This document shows, piece after piece, positions 43,750 through 54,795 of a stretch of 60,000 nt of DNA. The notes under the pieces were generated by a model that did no database searches, had not been told where the DNA came from, and worked only from the letters and a program-made list of their open reading frames with translations. A program made the position numbers and the translations under genes. The DNA comes from Nymphaea colorata (lineage: Eukaryota; Streptophyta; Magnoliopsida; Nymphaeales; Nymphaeaceae), in contig NC_045139.1 of assembly GCF_008831285.2 (NCBI RefSeq), forward strand, positions 34,199,706 to 34,259,705, written 5' to 3'. Each line of letters begins with the position of its first letter. Position 1 is the first letter of the stretch.

Positions 43750-45297
43750 CTATTGCGGGCGGTTTCTAGGTGCAAGGCGTGCCCTGAGAGGGTGCTTCAT
43801 CACCACGGTAAACTCGACTTTCTCGGTGAGGTCTATCTCTTCACCGTCTACGACGGACCATTCAAATTCGCGGACCAAGTTGGCTACGTAATACTGGAGG
43901 TGCAGCACCGCTAAGCCCATCCCAGGGCATATCCTTCTGCCCGCGCCAAAGGGGATCATCTTTACCTCCGTGGTGCCGGTGATGTCCACATCTTCGCCCT
44001 CCCCTCCTGGCATGAACCTCTCTGGCCGGAACTCCATGGGGTCTTTCCACACCTCCTCGTCCAACGCCATATCCCCAACCACGAAGTTCACAGTCGCATT
44101 CTTTGGTATGTGATAGCCGGCAACGCTGACCCCCTCCTCAGTGGCTGCATGCGGTAGCAGCAACTGGCCTGGTGAATGTCTCCTCAACGCCTCGAGAATC
44201 ACTGCCTTGAGGTAAGGCATCTGTGTTAGCTCCTCCTCTGCAACCTCCTCACGATCCCCCACGACGCTCACAACCTCACTATACAACTTGGCTTGAATCT
44301 TGGGGCTCCGCACCAAGTTGGCCATCACCCACTGTAGTACTGTCGACGTCGTGTCTGTGCCGGCGTTGAGGAACTCTCCGCAAAGTGTCGCAATCTCCCC
44401 CTCGCTGAGTCGCCTCCCCTCCGGGTGTTCTAGAGTGAGGAGTGAATCCGCGTAGCAGAACCAATTCTTCTGCTCGACCCCCAACCGGGCTCGAATGAGG
44501 GGAAGCAGTGTTTCCACTTCGTTGCGCTTGAGCTCCGCGAGATGATGCCACCGTCTTCGGAAGAAAATCTTGGAAAGCCAAGGGAAGAAGCCCAATAGGT
44601 TAAACCGGGTAAGGTTGACGAGCAGGTCACGCAGCGGATTTTCTACCTTTCGAACGGTGACCTCGTCCAGCTTCTCGCCAAAGCACATAAAGAGGAGTAA
44701 GCAGAACATGGCATAATGGAAGGCGCCGATGGGGGCTACTACTCCGCCACTTTGCTCTGCTTCGTCTTGTAGCCTGTCTCTCAAGACATCCATGACCCAC
44801 CGCCGACCCTCCGAGAAGGCCTTGGTCCGGCCCGGGTTGAGCGTCTCTGCCATGAGGTTGCGGCGAAAGAGGCGCCACAATGGGCCGTAGTCCGCAGAGT
44901 TGATGCTGTGCTGGTTGAGATTGACGATGCGTGCAGAGGCAGGGGAAAGAGGCCTTCCTGCCAAAGCTGCGCCCATCTGAACCAGGGCCTGATGGGCCAG
45001 GTCACGACTAGTAATGAAAACCACTGTTTGATTGCCAAGATAGAGACGGAAGACTGGCCCATAACGAGCTCTAATTCGGCGGAGGGAGGGCACGATATAG
45101 GCAAAGTTGAAGCCCAGTTGATGGATGTTACCGATGATGGGCAGCGGCAATGGGCCAGGCGGGAGGCGACGTCGAGCTTTGCCCTTGCCGTTGCGCTCAG
45201 AAGACGGGAGGCGGAAGAGGAAGATGGCTAAGGAGACAGTGACGAAGAGGAGGGCGAGAAAGATAGAGCAGCTGTCCATGCTTTCGCCCATTGTCAC
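43750..45297 (-). CDS. Cytochrome P450, CYP89A-like (515 aa)
   Basis: A complete single-exon microsomal P450, the usual gene structure for CYP89A. An N-terminal membrane anchor (about residues 8-30) precedes a proline hinge, LPPGPLPLPIIGN (45-57). Then come the C-helix WRLFRR (141-146), the I-helix AGTDTT (312-317), the K-helix ExxR pair Glu369/Arg372, FRPERF (423-428) and the heme loop PFGAGRRICPG with Cys457 as heme ligand. The C-terminal VEFTVVMKH and the run YYVANLVREFEW are typical of CYP89A. Met1 is used; Met7 is an alternative start. Arabidopsis CYP89A9 oxidises chlorophyll breakdown products; the substrate here cannot be read from sequence. Ser375 replaces a Pro usual after LRRH. All catalytic residues are present, so it is probably functional. 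It is the only conventional-sized gene in the window, and GC-rich against AT-rich surroundings. Confidence 0.95.
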   Translation of the reverse strand: MTMGESMDSCSIFLALLFVTVSLAIFLFRLPSSERNGKGKARRRLPPGPLPLPIIGNIHQLGFNFAYIVPSLRRIRARYGPVFRLYLGNQTVVFITSRDLAHQALVQMGAALAGRPLSPASARIVNLNQHSINSADYGPLWRLFRRNLMAETLNPGRTKAFSEGRRWVMDVLRDRLQDEAEQSGGVVAPIGAFHYAMFCLLLFMCFGEKLDEVTVRKVENPLRDLLVNLTRFNLLGFFPWLSKIFFRRRWHHLAELKRNEVETLLPLIRARLGVEQKNWFCYADSLLTLEHPEGRRLSEGEIATLCGEFLNAGTDTTSTVLQWVMANLVRSPKIQAKLYSEVVSVVGDREEVAEEELTQMPYLKAVILEALRRHSPGQLLLPHAATEEGVSVAGYHIPKNATVNFVVGDMALDEEVWKDPMEFRPERFMPGGEGEDVDITGTTEVKMIPFGAGRRICPGMGLAVLHLQYYVANLVREFEWSVVDGEEIDLTEKVEFTVVMKHPLRARLAPRNRPQ

Positions 45298-46574
45298 AAA
45301 AGACTGGACTGGTATAATAAGGCGATAGAAAAAAACGGGTATAAAATCTCGAAAATAAAACGGGAAAAAGACGACTAATTTTTAAAAAATAAATAAAATA
45401 ATCCAAAAAGAAAGTAAATGAGATATTAAAAGAAACATTGAAAAATGACTAGATAAGCAATACATTAAAATTAGATAATGAAATGACAAATACATAACTA
45501 ACAAAAGTTTTTTGCGTTCATGGCTTTAAAAAATTATCACCATTCAACAAATTAACAGACAGTGAAGAACGCTTCATCTAACAAGTTTTAGAAACAAACA
45601 GAAGACAACGAGATGGAGACGAAGGCATGCATTGAATTGAATCATTGATGCATATGACAACAAGAAAAAAAAAATCGAACAGCACATGTATACTATAGTG
45701 ACGTTGTAAAAAAACGAAATGGAAACTTGGAAAGACTAAAAAGAACTTGTCACCGCTCGAATGAAAAAGAGATGGAGATTGGAGACGAAGGAAGTTGAAT
45801 CTCGAATGCCCTCCTCTTCAGTCGGATGAAAACGAGAAGATGATGAAAATGAGAAGAAGACGATCAGACGAAAGTTCGAAACCAGCCGAATCTTGAATGC
45901 CCTCCTCTTCAGCCGATTGAGAGGTGAGGTCGAGGAACGAACGAAGGAAGAAGTTCTCACCTCACTCGAAGAAGCCTGCCCTATTAAGCCTCTCTGTCTT
46001 GAAGACAAGACAGACTCGAACGTTCAAAGCTCAAGGCCCTCAACAAATTTTCCATTTCAAGTTAACCCTAAGCCCTCTTTTCTTATGTTAAAATACTTTT
46101 TTGCCACTAAAAGGTGGAACAAGTTTAAAGAAAAGCCAACGTCTTAAAAAAATATTACAAGCTTTGCCATTTTGCACTCGCATGTTAAAAAAAATGCAAA
46201 AAATCGTTTTATGCACGTTTTATACGCGTTTTATACGCATTTTTTAAATTTTGCCATTTTTTTCAAAAAAACGCGTCTTTTTGCCGTTAACTTTTTTGAC
46301 GTTAAATACGCGTTTTTTTTAATATAACATCGTTTTTTGTGACAATGCAGTTTGGCCTCGCTCGCTTGGAGATACAGCTCGCAGTTCATCCTTTTTTATA
46401 GGTCCCTCAGTATCCAGAGTCCATTCTCATTCAGAATGGGAGGGTGTCCACTTCCATGGAAGGCGAAATTTCCAATTTGAGACGCATTTCTTGCTTAATT
46501 TCCATCAAACGGTCATTCCGTTTTACTAACTTTAGTTACCAACTTAATCAGCAGCCAAGCTACCATGGGTTGGT
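45298..46574. other. P450 5' flank, with repeats
   Basis: The minus-strand promoter of the P450 should lie here; TATA-like 'ttattatacc' and 'gattttatacc' occur within 60 bp upstream of the ATG but neither is convincing. A 'gaatgccctcctcttcag' block is duplicated at 45806 and 45895. 46190-46330 contains repeated 'cgttttatacg' and 'acgcgttttt' words. Confidence 0.4.
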
Positions 46575-46665
46575 TGGTGTGGGCAACTGCCTACCGCAAT
46601 CTATGTAAACCTTTATAAATTTTTTATTTTTGATAACCGATGGGGTGCCCACACCATAACTTAGC
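46575..46665. mobile_element. Small MITE with GTGTGGGCA ends
   Basis: The left 'ggtgtgggcaactgcc' is inverted at the right 'ggggtgcccacacc'. A similar core occurs at 55860-55912. Confidence 0.5.
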
Positions 46666-47359
46666 TTTATATGCTTAATTCATTGTAATAATAAGATGAA
46701 ACAGTATCCCTCAACTCAAACTTTCTAGCTCGGCCATGAACTTAACACGACCAATTTGAAATAAAGCCAACAAAGTAGGCACAAATCATGGAAAAAAAAC
46801 TTAATTTAATTGTTTAAAAATGTAAAAACGAAATGAAGTACAGGACAGCTTCTTTACCATAACTGATTCCATGTCATAATTAAATACGTGATAGTATCTT
46901 TTGATTTGAAAAAATTATGGCACTTTTTTACTAGATAAATTAATCACAATGTTTTGGGCAAGCAGCCACTTGCATGGTGCTGAGTTATAAGGATAATTGA
47001 TTTTTAGAAAAAAAAAAAAAGAGGAAATAGTGACAATTCGTTTGAGTGGCATCAAATTCCGCAACGGGCATGGAATTGGCTGACGCAATTCACATATCTT
47101 CTCATGTCTATCCATTTCCCGTCCATTAAGTTAAGCACAACATATTTAGATATTTTATGCAAGATTCACACCAAATCCTGTAAGGCCACCTAGAGGTGTA
47201 CAACGAATGGAGGCAATTCGAGCATGACTCTAATTCGTTTGATTGAGCTTGACTCGAGCACCAGCTTACTAAAAACTCGAGCTTGTAAATGAATCAAGTT
47301 CCAGTTACATAAACTCAACTCAATTAAACTCGAGTAATCTCGTTTGACTTAGGTTATTG
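46666..47359. other. Non-coding DNA with hAT-like element
   Basis: 47190-47350 begins 'tagaggtgtacaacgaatg' and has 'cgagcttg', 'actcgag' words, a relative of the element at 6685. The rest is unremarkable. Confidence 0.45.
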
Positions 47360-48252
47360 TTTGCATCTCAAAATTTTTTAGTTGGTTTTGGAGCGCTTCA
47401 AAAAAATGAGATTTTGTTTTGAAATAGGAAGTACGAGAATCGACTGTTCTCGACGCCTTTACTGGGGGTAATCATTCCAAAGGCTATGTTCATCATTGAC
47501 GCATTTCGTTTTAACTTAAACATCATTTTGATTGTATATGCGGCGTAGAAAAATATTAAAAGTTTAATGTTTCAAACTTTTAAAAAAATTCTTTAAAAGT
47601 TGCTTGAAAATGTGAAATGTTTTTAGGAAAAAGTAGAATTAGTAAATATCATTTGAAAAGCTTAGGAAATCATTTTGAAATCAATTTATTGTTCTCTTAA
47701 GACTTTAAGTAGGTTTAAGATTTTACTCTAATTCTGTTACCACCTACTTAGAGCTCCATCTCATCTTGCTCAAGTTCTTTTGGAGATGTGTTTGTGATCA
47801 TAAGTAAAATTAAGTACGTGAGAATGCATGAATGCATTGATCATATATGATTGGAAAGAAAAATCATTCATTCTTACCATAACATTAATCTAAGAGCATT
47901 CCTACCATAACATTTTTCTAAGATTTTTGTTTTGATAAATATCATATACAAGAAGGAAAAGTTTTTGAAAATGGATTGAGGTTGTAAACCATCAAGCATG
48001 AATCAAATATTAAGTCATTATTTGATTTTTGGTCTTAGTGAAGTCGGCAAATAAAAGATCATGAGAAAATGTTAAGGAGTGGAAGATATGCAACATTCTT
48101 ATAAAAAAAAGAAAGATAGTAAAAAAATGTCTTCAAAGATCATTAGATGAAGGATTTTTAAATAAAAAGAGATATATATTCTTCATATGTATGTATACAT
48201 ATTTGTATAAGATTTTAAAAATGAAGTCTTAAATTAAATAAAAAGGAAAAGG

Positions 48253-48363
<111 letters not shown>

Positions 48364-49111
48364 CATTTATCTTGAAAAGATGTACAAAAGGTTTTAGAGA
48401 GAGAAAATAGAACACATGTATATATGCATTTATATATATATGAAAATTTACAAAATAAAGTATGCAAACGTAAAAAGAGAAAAAAAAATTCTCATGTACA
48501 CATATATGTATATAACATGTATATACATATATGTCTTCATGAGATTAAAAATCAAGAAATGAAAAATAACCGACTTCAAATTCTGATGTGGGTTGAAAGG
48601 GAGCTTGGACTCATGCAAAAGCCTAAGTTAAATTTTCAAAAACCATATAAGAGATGGTATTTGCTTTTAAAATTTTTTTGTAAAATATGATTTATATACA
48701 AGTATAGAATGTTATTATTTGGTTTGTTACAAAGAAAAATCTTCTATTCTTGGGTATGGAAGAAAATCAAGCAACATAACAAGACACTCGTTAGGGTTTT
48801 TAATTGGATAATTGAGAAGGAAACTATATGTAATGACATGAGAATGCATTTTTAACATGTACATATTCGTGAAGGTTTTTTGGGTTGAACAAGTCTCAAC
48901 CTAAAAAATTAATATAAAGATAAAAATAAAGAACCTCAAACCACACTCTCATTCTCATCATACATTCACATAAAAACCGAAAACCATGCAACTATGCATG
49001 GGTAATACATAGACAATATTCAAGGAAGGAAAGAGAGAGAGAAAGGAGGATGAAAAGAGAAAGATTCAACTAGGAAGGAGGGCATGACGTAACTATGAAA
49101 TAAAAGATCAT

Positions 49112-49577
49112 CTCATTTTTTCATGCTCTTGGTGCATTTGAGCATAGTCTTTTTTTTCTAAGAAGAGATTGAGTGTTATCTCCTTTGACCATGGGGAGAT
49201 GAAAATGAGAAGAAAATGAAGAAAGAAAAACAATGCTAAATTCAATAAAAAAGAAAACATGATTCATTCTCATCTTTTTATGCTCTTGATGTAATTGCGC
49301 ATAGCCTTTTATCTCTAAAAAGAGGTTGAGTGTTATCTCCTTTAACCATGTGGAGATGAAGATGAGAAGAAAATAAAGAAAGAAAGACAATGTTATATTC
49401 AATAAAAAAGAAAACATGATTCAGTCATGAAATCAAAGAGCATTTCACCTTTTTATGTTTTCGGTGCACTTGAGCATAGCCTCTTGTTTCCAAAAAAATA
49501 TTGAGTGTTATCTCTTTTGACCATGGAGAGATGAAGATAAGAAAAAAATAAAAAAAGAAAAATAATGTTATATTCAA
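49112..49577. repeat. Tandem repeats, unit ~155-175 bp (left group)
   Basis: Three units start 'catctcattttttcatgctc', each with 'tgagtgttatctcctttgac' and 'atattcaataaaaaagaaaa'. Two further units continue at 51822-52080 beyond an insertion. They lie within the probable LTR. Confidence 0.9.
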
Positions 49578-49580
49578 TAA

Positions 49581-51782
49581 GGGCCTGTTTGATGGGTTGG
49601 AAATGTACTGTTGAGCAAGAAAAAAATTTTAAATTTAAAAAAAAATTTCAACCCAACAAACGTGGGAAAAAATTTATGACCGTTGACGTCGAATCCAGAC
49701 AATTTTTTCCGAAAATAACGCTCGCGTCTTCCTCCTTTGCTAAGCTCCTTCCTCCCGCTGCCGCAACCCTACGTCGCGTCTTCTTGCCTGGCTGCTCTCC
49801 CTACCTCTCCCTTTTATCGGTGGTGCGGTTCTTCTTCTAGGTGGCTCCTCAGGCGGTTTCCGTTGGACCTGGAATTCATCCCGCGTGTTTCCTCCCTCGG
49901 CGGTTCTTCTTACTCTCGTCCCCAAATTCGACTCAAAGAAGGTACAATCATGGGTAAAAAAAATTTTGGGTTTGTTGTTATGTTGAAATGCTTGCGCACA
50001 AAATTTCTGATAGGATTTTCTGAATGAAGTTCAGCGGTCGAATCCGAATAACAAGGAAAATTTTCGGGGTTTCCTTTCCCTCTATCTTCTGGTTTTGTTT
50101 CCTTTTGTTCACTTCTTTGTCTTGTGAATGAAGTGCAGAGGCGTACGCTCAGGTCGAGTGAAGAAAACGTTGGGTAATTTGGTTTGACGTACTTAAGTTT
50201 TTTAAAGTTAAACTAAACACACGAGGGTTTTTCTCCTTATCTCGGAATTCCATTTCGCACAGGCTTCTTCGTCCAGAATCTCATTGTCTCCAGCTTCTCT
50301 GTCCAGAAGCTGCCCAAGTCCACCATCATAGCCTTCAATGTAGAGTCGCATGCCACAGCCAACCAGCAGAACTCAGCCGGTTTCTCGTGCTATATTTTGG
50401 ATTTTAAAGGTAAAGCTGTTAGGATTTTCCCCCTCAGTTTGTGAATTGGATGTTGTATTTTGTTGTTAAAAGTAGATGAAGAAATTCAAGTGAATCATGC
50501 ATTTGGTTTTTTCCTAAGATCATTTGTGCACTGATATTCATTTCGCTGCTTTTGTCTATTTGTTAATGCTGCTTAAAATTATTTAGAAGATGTTGTATTG
50601 CTTTTCAAATGGAGGAAACTGCATACAAACTTTTTCCTGTTGCTGTTTGACTTATGATACTTTTCCTGTTAATCCTAACTATGATTTTTCTTCTCATACG
50701 TATCTCAGACCAGCTTTTCAGACTTTGGTCTTCACAGATCGTGCTTGATGAAAATATTCATTGGAAGCGTAATCGTTCTCATTACTAAGTTGTTGTCCAT
50801 AGCTGAGTATTGAATGAGTTCCTTCTAACAAGTTCCTTATAGTCAATTTCAGCTTCATTTTGGGTTTGGCAACACTATTTTTTTTAATCTTTCAAAGGTT
50901 GTCCATACCTCTCATCAACTTGAGTCGTAGCTATGTTGTCAAATGCTATTTGGGGCTTCTGCCTAGGTTCTCCTAGGCTGTCGGGCTTGTCTAATTGCTT
51001 AAGCTAGTCAGCTTCAGGTGAATTGTAATTATAGATTTAGCAGTTAGCATTTATGAAATGGTAAGGTTTTGCCTTGGAAGAAGCCCTTAAAAGCTCTAGT
51101 TCCTTGAGAATTAAGGAGCATGAAGATGTCCATGTGAAAGCTGGTCGTCCAGAGTGGTGGCCGGCAGAGTGGGGTCATGAGCAGGAATAAGACTCAGACG
51201 TCGTTGTTTATAGCTGTCCCTAGTTCTCATCCTTTTTATTTAACACCCTTGCCTTGTAAACTGATGCTGTGAGTTGTGAAAGTTGGCGACCTCCTCAGCT
51301 AGCTCATTGATGGGGGCGTCACGGGTGGGAGAGATGAAAGTTAAAGATATCAATTTTGTACCGTGATCAGTAGTAAATGTATTGAAATTGTGTTGCTGGC
51401 ATTTCCACTTCTTACTTTGTAGGGCCCTTTTTCTGTTTTTCATGACCCAGTTTCTCTCTCTATCATATGTAATGCCTTATGCATGCAAATATCTTTTTTT
51501 GGTGATTGCTGTTCACGCGATTGAAATTTTGGCCCACCCATATACTCTCGTTGATGCAGGTTATTACTTAAATCCATAGGACTGGATTCTAGCGTTGAAG
51601 GTCTCACACACACTCTTTATCATTAAATACAAAAATGTATTTCTAGAAATATATTATTTTCTCAGCTATCACACACACATCAAAATGAGAATCCAAAAGA
51701 CTTTTCCCATTCTTTTATTCCAGAAAATATGTTTCTAGAAATATGTTTCCAATTCTAGATTTTCAGGCCATCAAACGGGTCG
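49581..51782. mobile_element. 2.2-kb DNA transposon with TAA duplication, carrying exon-like DNA
   Basis: Left end 'gggcctgtttgatgg'; the reverse complement of the right end is 'cgacccgtttgatgg' (12 of 15 alike). TAA flanks both ends (49578-49580, 51783-51785). The unoccupied site is seen in a neighbouring repeat unit ('attcaataaaagaaaaaaca', 51953 on). This fits a PIF/Harbinger-type non-autonomous element. Inside, 49700-49940 is GC-rich with a donor-like 'aaagaaggtacaat', and 50263-50410 is exon-like (acceptor 'tcgcacaggcttcttcg', donor 'ttttaaaggtaaagc') with an open frame FVQNLIVSSFSVQKLPKSTI. No transposase is evident. Probably a captured gene fragment; source gene not recognised. Confidence 0.7.
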
Positions 51783-51821
51783 TAAAAGAAAAAACATAAT
51801 TTAATCAGGAAATGAAAGATC

Positions 51822-52130
51822 ATCTCATCTTTTCATGCTCCCGGTGCATTTGAACATAGTCTCTTGTCTCTAAAAAGAGATTGACTGCTATCTCCTTTGA
51901 CCATGGACAGATGAAGATGAGAAAAAAATAAAGAAAGAAAGACAATGTTATATTCAATAAAAGAAAAAACATGATTCAATCATGGAATGAAAGATCATCT
52001 CATCTTTCCTCGCTCCCGTTGCACTTGAGCATAACCTCTTGTCTCTAACAAGAGGTTGAGTGCTATCTCCTTTGGTCATGAGGAGATGAAGAAGAGAGGA
52101 AAATGAAGAGAGAAATAAGTGGGATGATGA
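51822..52130. repeat. Tandem repeats, unit ~176 bp (right group)
   Basis: Two more units of the family at 49112-49577 ('catctcatcttttcatgctc', 'ctatctcctttgaccatgga'), split from the first three by the 2.2-kb insertion. Confidence 0.9.
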
Positions 52131-52609
52131 TTACATACCTCTAATGAGAAATGACCAAGGGAAGATGAACACCTTCACTTAGGATCCCCTTGAGTGAAAC
52201 TCGAAGATAATGCCTTCAAGAAAATTGTAGTTTGCTCCAAGTTGGAGAGAAATGAAGAGAGAGAGAGAGCTCAAGAGAAACTATAAGTCATCAAGTGAGA
52301 ATACTTTAGAGTTTCTTTCAAGGGTTACTCTTACCTAAGAGGGGGGATTGTGGGGATATTTATAGAGGATTTTGAAGCTAAAACCCAAATTTTGATTTTT
52401 TTTAAAATTTTACAACATTTTCATCCGAATTTCAACTCATTTTGATTTATTTTCAATTTTCATAAAATAAATAAACTTCAAATAAATGGGATTGGCCATT
52501 AGGCCTGTAAAAACAATTTCTGATGTGGGTAGGATTGTTGTCCACCCAAAAAGAATAAAACCGTCCCTTGGAAGGCGTTTTTTTGTCAAAAAAGAGGGGG
52601 GAAATGGGC

Positions 52610-52740
52610 AAATAACAGCACCTGGACGGAACAGCGCTGGGCGCTGTCCCGCACGACCGCGACAGCTCGCGCGTGCCCGCGCGCGACGTGCGGTCGTGTG
52701 ACTGTGTGTCACGTCACTGCGTGCCCAGGACGCGCGAGAA
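52610..52740. other. GC-rich CpG patch inside the LTR relic
   Basis: Dense in CG with partly inverted words ('gcacgaccgc' and 'gcggtcgtgt'). On the minus strand it lies ~250 bp upstream of the TATAAATA box, so it may belong to the LTR promoter. Opposing frames on both strands are compositional. Confidence 0.4.
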
Positions 52741-53124
52741 CTCAAAGATTTTAAAAAAAAAAATCAAATAAAATTTAATAAAATCTAATAAAATAAATAT
52801 GAAATAAAAATATTCTTTAAACGTTCATTTTTATTTAAAATATGTAAAAAAAAAAAGCTCTTTGTTGAATAGATATAGGTGGTCAACTCCATTTTGAACG
52901 ACTCCATACTCGCTCCAAATCTGATTTTGGTTTAATTGGTTTGGGACTCGTTCAAGCGTGTGACTTGGGTTTAAAACTCATTTTGGCATGAGAAATGAGT
53001 TTTTAAAACAAATGGAAGGACTTTGCATGAGCGATGCTCAAATTTTGTCGTTTCGAACGCGATTCGAATTTTGGATCTGAACTTGGATCTATTTCGGATC
53101 TTCAAAAATTTTGGGGTCATTACA

Positions 53125-53954
53125 GTTATGTTTTTTCTTTTTATAGTTTTCAAACTTAAAAAAAAGGAAATAGATTAGGTCAAATAAAGATTTGGTAAAC
53201 AAGGTTAAACAAGTCGAGCTCAAGCTAGACCTTGTAGAACTCGACTCTAGCTCGAGCCGAGCTTGACCTGAGCAAAATATGGGGGGAGTCAAGCTCTAGT
53301 TTGACTCGACACATGTACAGGGCTAATGCTTTGCCAAAGAATTGTTTGAGAAGATAAATGCACTAATTGAAGTACTTAGACAAGGTTACAAAAGGAAATT
53401 TTTTAGTTGTACCTGGAAGTGGAAGTGTAACGACTTTGGGTAACGACTGGAAGTGTGTGTAACGACTTTTATGCACAATTAATTTACTTAATGTAATTAA
53501 GTACAACTTGCTAAACAAATATTGGTTGTTAAATAATTGATTCTTGTTTGTTTAATTTTTCACTTGTGGGGGAAATTACCGTTTGAAAAATCATAAGCTG
53601 AAGGAAAGGAGATGTCATTTATACTGAGGCTCTATACATGCATCATCATCATTATGAGACATCAAAAGTGGGTCTGATTCTCCAAAGGGATGGGGAAGGG
53701 TGTGGGTTTTGACTCTTTTATTGGGTGGTAGGATGAAATACTTGTGCTACTTACCCAACATATCTTGAGCGGGGATGTGTGTGTTTACTTGATGTCTTCT
53801 TCCAAAAATAACCTAATCTTTCTATGTTTGCACTTGCTCAATAAATCAATCGGAAGAGATTGAAGGATAGTCAGGAAAGTGCATACACAATCCAGTATTT
53901 GCTAAGATATGGTGGAGAAAGAAATGAAGTTAATATGGTGAATGAGACTGTAGA
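53125..53954. other. Non-coding DNA with hAT-like and LINE-like fragments
   Basis: 53190-53330 is a degraded 'gtcgagctcaagctag' element with right end 'acatgtacagggcta'. 53625-53830 ('atgaaatacttgtgctactt', 'tgatgtcttcttccaaaa') matches 26270-26400, so the RTFL-array spacer resumes here. Confidence 0.5.
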
Positions 53955-54150
53955 TAGGGGCGGAGCCAGGGGACCACATGAGCCCTGGCTCCACCTCAAT
54001 TTTTTTAAAAAAAAATTACCTATAAATTTTACAATACTTTACTTGTCTTATATAAAAATTTTGAAAAATGATATTTTGACCTATTAAAAACCTTAATTCA
54101 ACATCCCTCATGAAAATTTCTGGCTCTCCCCCAGCCCTGACTATGGAAAT
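53955..54150. mobile_element. Short hAT-like MITE
   Basis: Begins 'taggggcggagccagggga', ends 'tggctctcccccagccctga'. These are imperfect inverted ends with the family AT-rich core. Confidence 0.65.
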
Positions 54151-54627
54151 GTGCAAGGCTCACACTTTAGAAGAGACCCCAGTTAATTTGTTGTTGAAAT
54201 GTCATATTAGGCATCCCCTTTTCAATTGCAAGGAAGACAATTGCTGGTAGATTAAATGTTTGCCTCTATCTGCTGGTGGATGAAGAATTTAAGGCAGATA
54301 AAGGAGTAAGAACTGCTGGTGGATGAAGAATTTAAGGCAGATAAAGGAGTAAGAACTGCTGGTGAATGGCTTCCCTGCTTATGATTTAGAATGTGTGGAA
54401 GTTACAGTGGCATGATCTCCTAACCATTTCTTATTAAAGAAAACATTGGGTGGGTTGAAAATGCAGACATTAGTTCATTGTTCTTTGATTGCTTTGAAGT
54501 GAAGGGATGGGATGAAGAAGAGGAAGATGAGGAGAAAGCAGACGTAGAGCACAGGTGGAGCAACTTGGCCTGTGACAGGTCTGTGTGCAAACAATGCGGC
54601 AGCTTCACCGCTGCGAGGAGCAAAGCC
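54151..54627. repeat. Array spacer repeat (segment P), fourth copy, with 43-bp tandem duplication
   Basis: 54240-54400 matches 9590-9700. A unit starting 'tgctggtggatgaagaattt' is duplicated in tandem at 54271 and 54314. 54475-54560 holds the 'gattgctttgaagtgaaggg' block and a fourth serine-rich frame (minus, about 54545-54450) in which the ATG has become ACG. Confidence 0.7.
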
Positions 54628-54795
54628 ACGGTAGGGCCCCGCATGAGCTCTCTGGCCCCACCTTGAAAAAACTTTTTTTAAAATTTATATGTAAATTTTA
54701 AAAAAAATCACTTGTTTTATATATAAATTTAAAAAAAGTGATATTTCAGCCCTAGTCAAAATTTAGAAACTTTAATTCTAACTCCGCCTGACCAC
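54628..54795. mobile_element. Short hAT-like MITE
   Basis: Starts 'ggtagggccccgcatgagc', ends 'taattctaactccgcctgac'. The core 'aaaagtgatatttcagccct' is close to that at 1810-1835. It splits segment Q, which continues at 54795. Confidence 0.6.

Noticed and set aside
43474-45328. Frames of 60-146 codons opposite or out of frame with the P450
   Set aside because: Shadows of the P450 coding region, which has all P450 motifs in one frame.
52437-52745. 102-codon minus-strand frame and 71-codon plus-strand frame over a CpG patch
   Set aside because: Opposed frames in a GC-rich low-stop patch within an LTR-like region.
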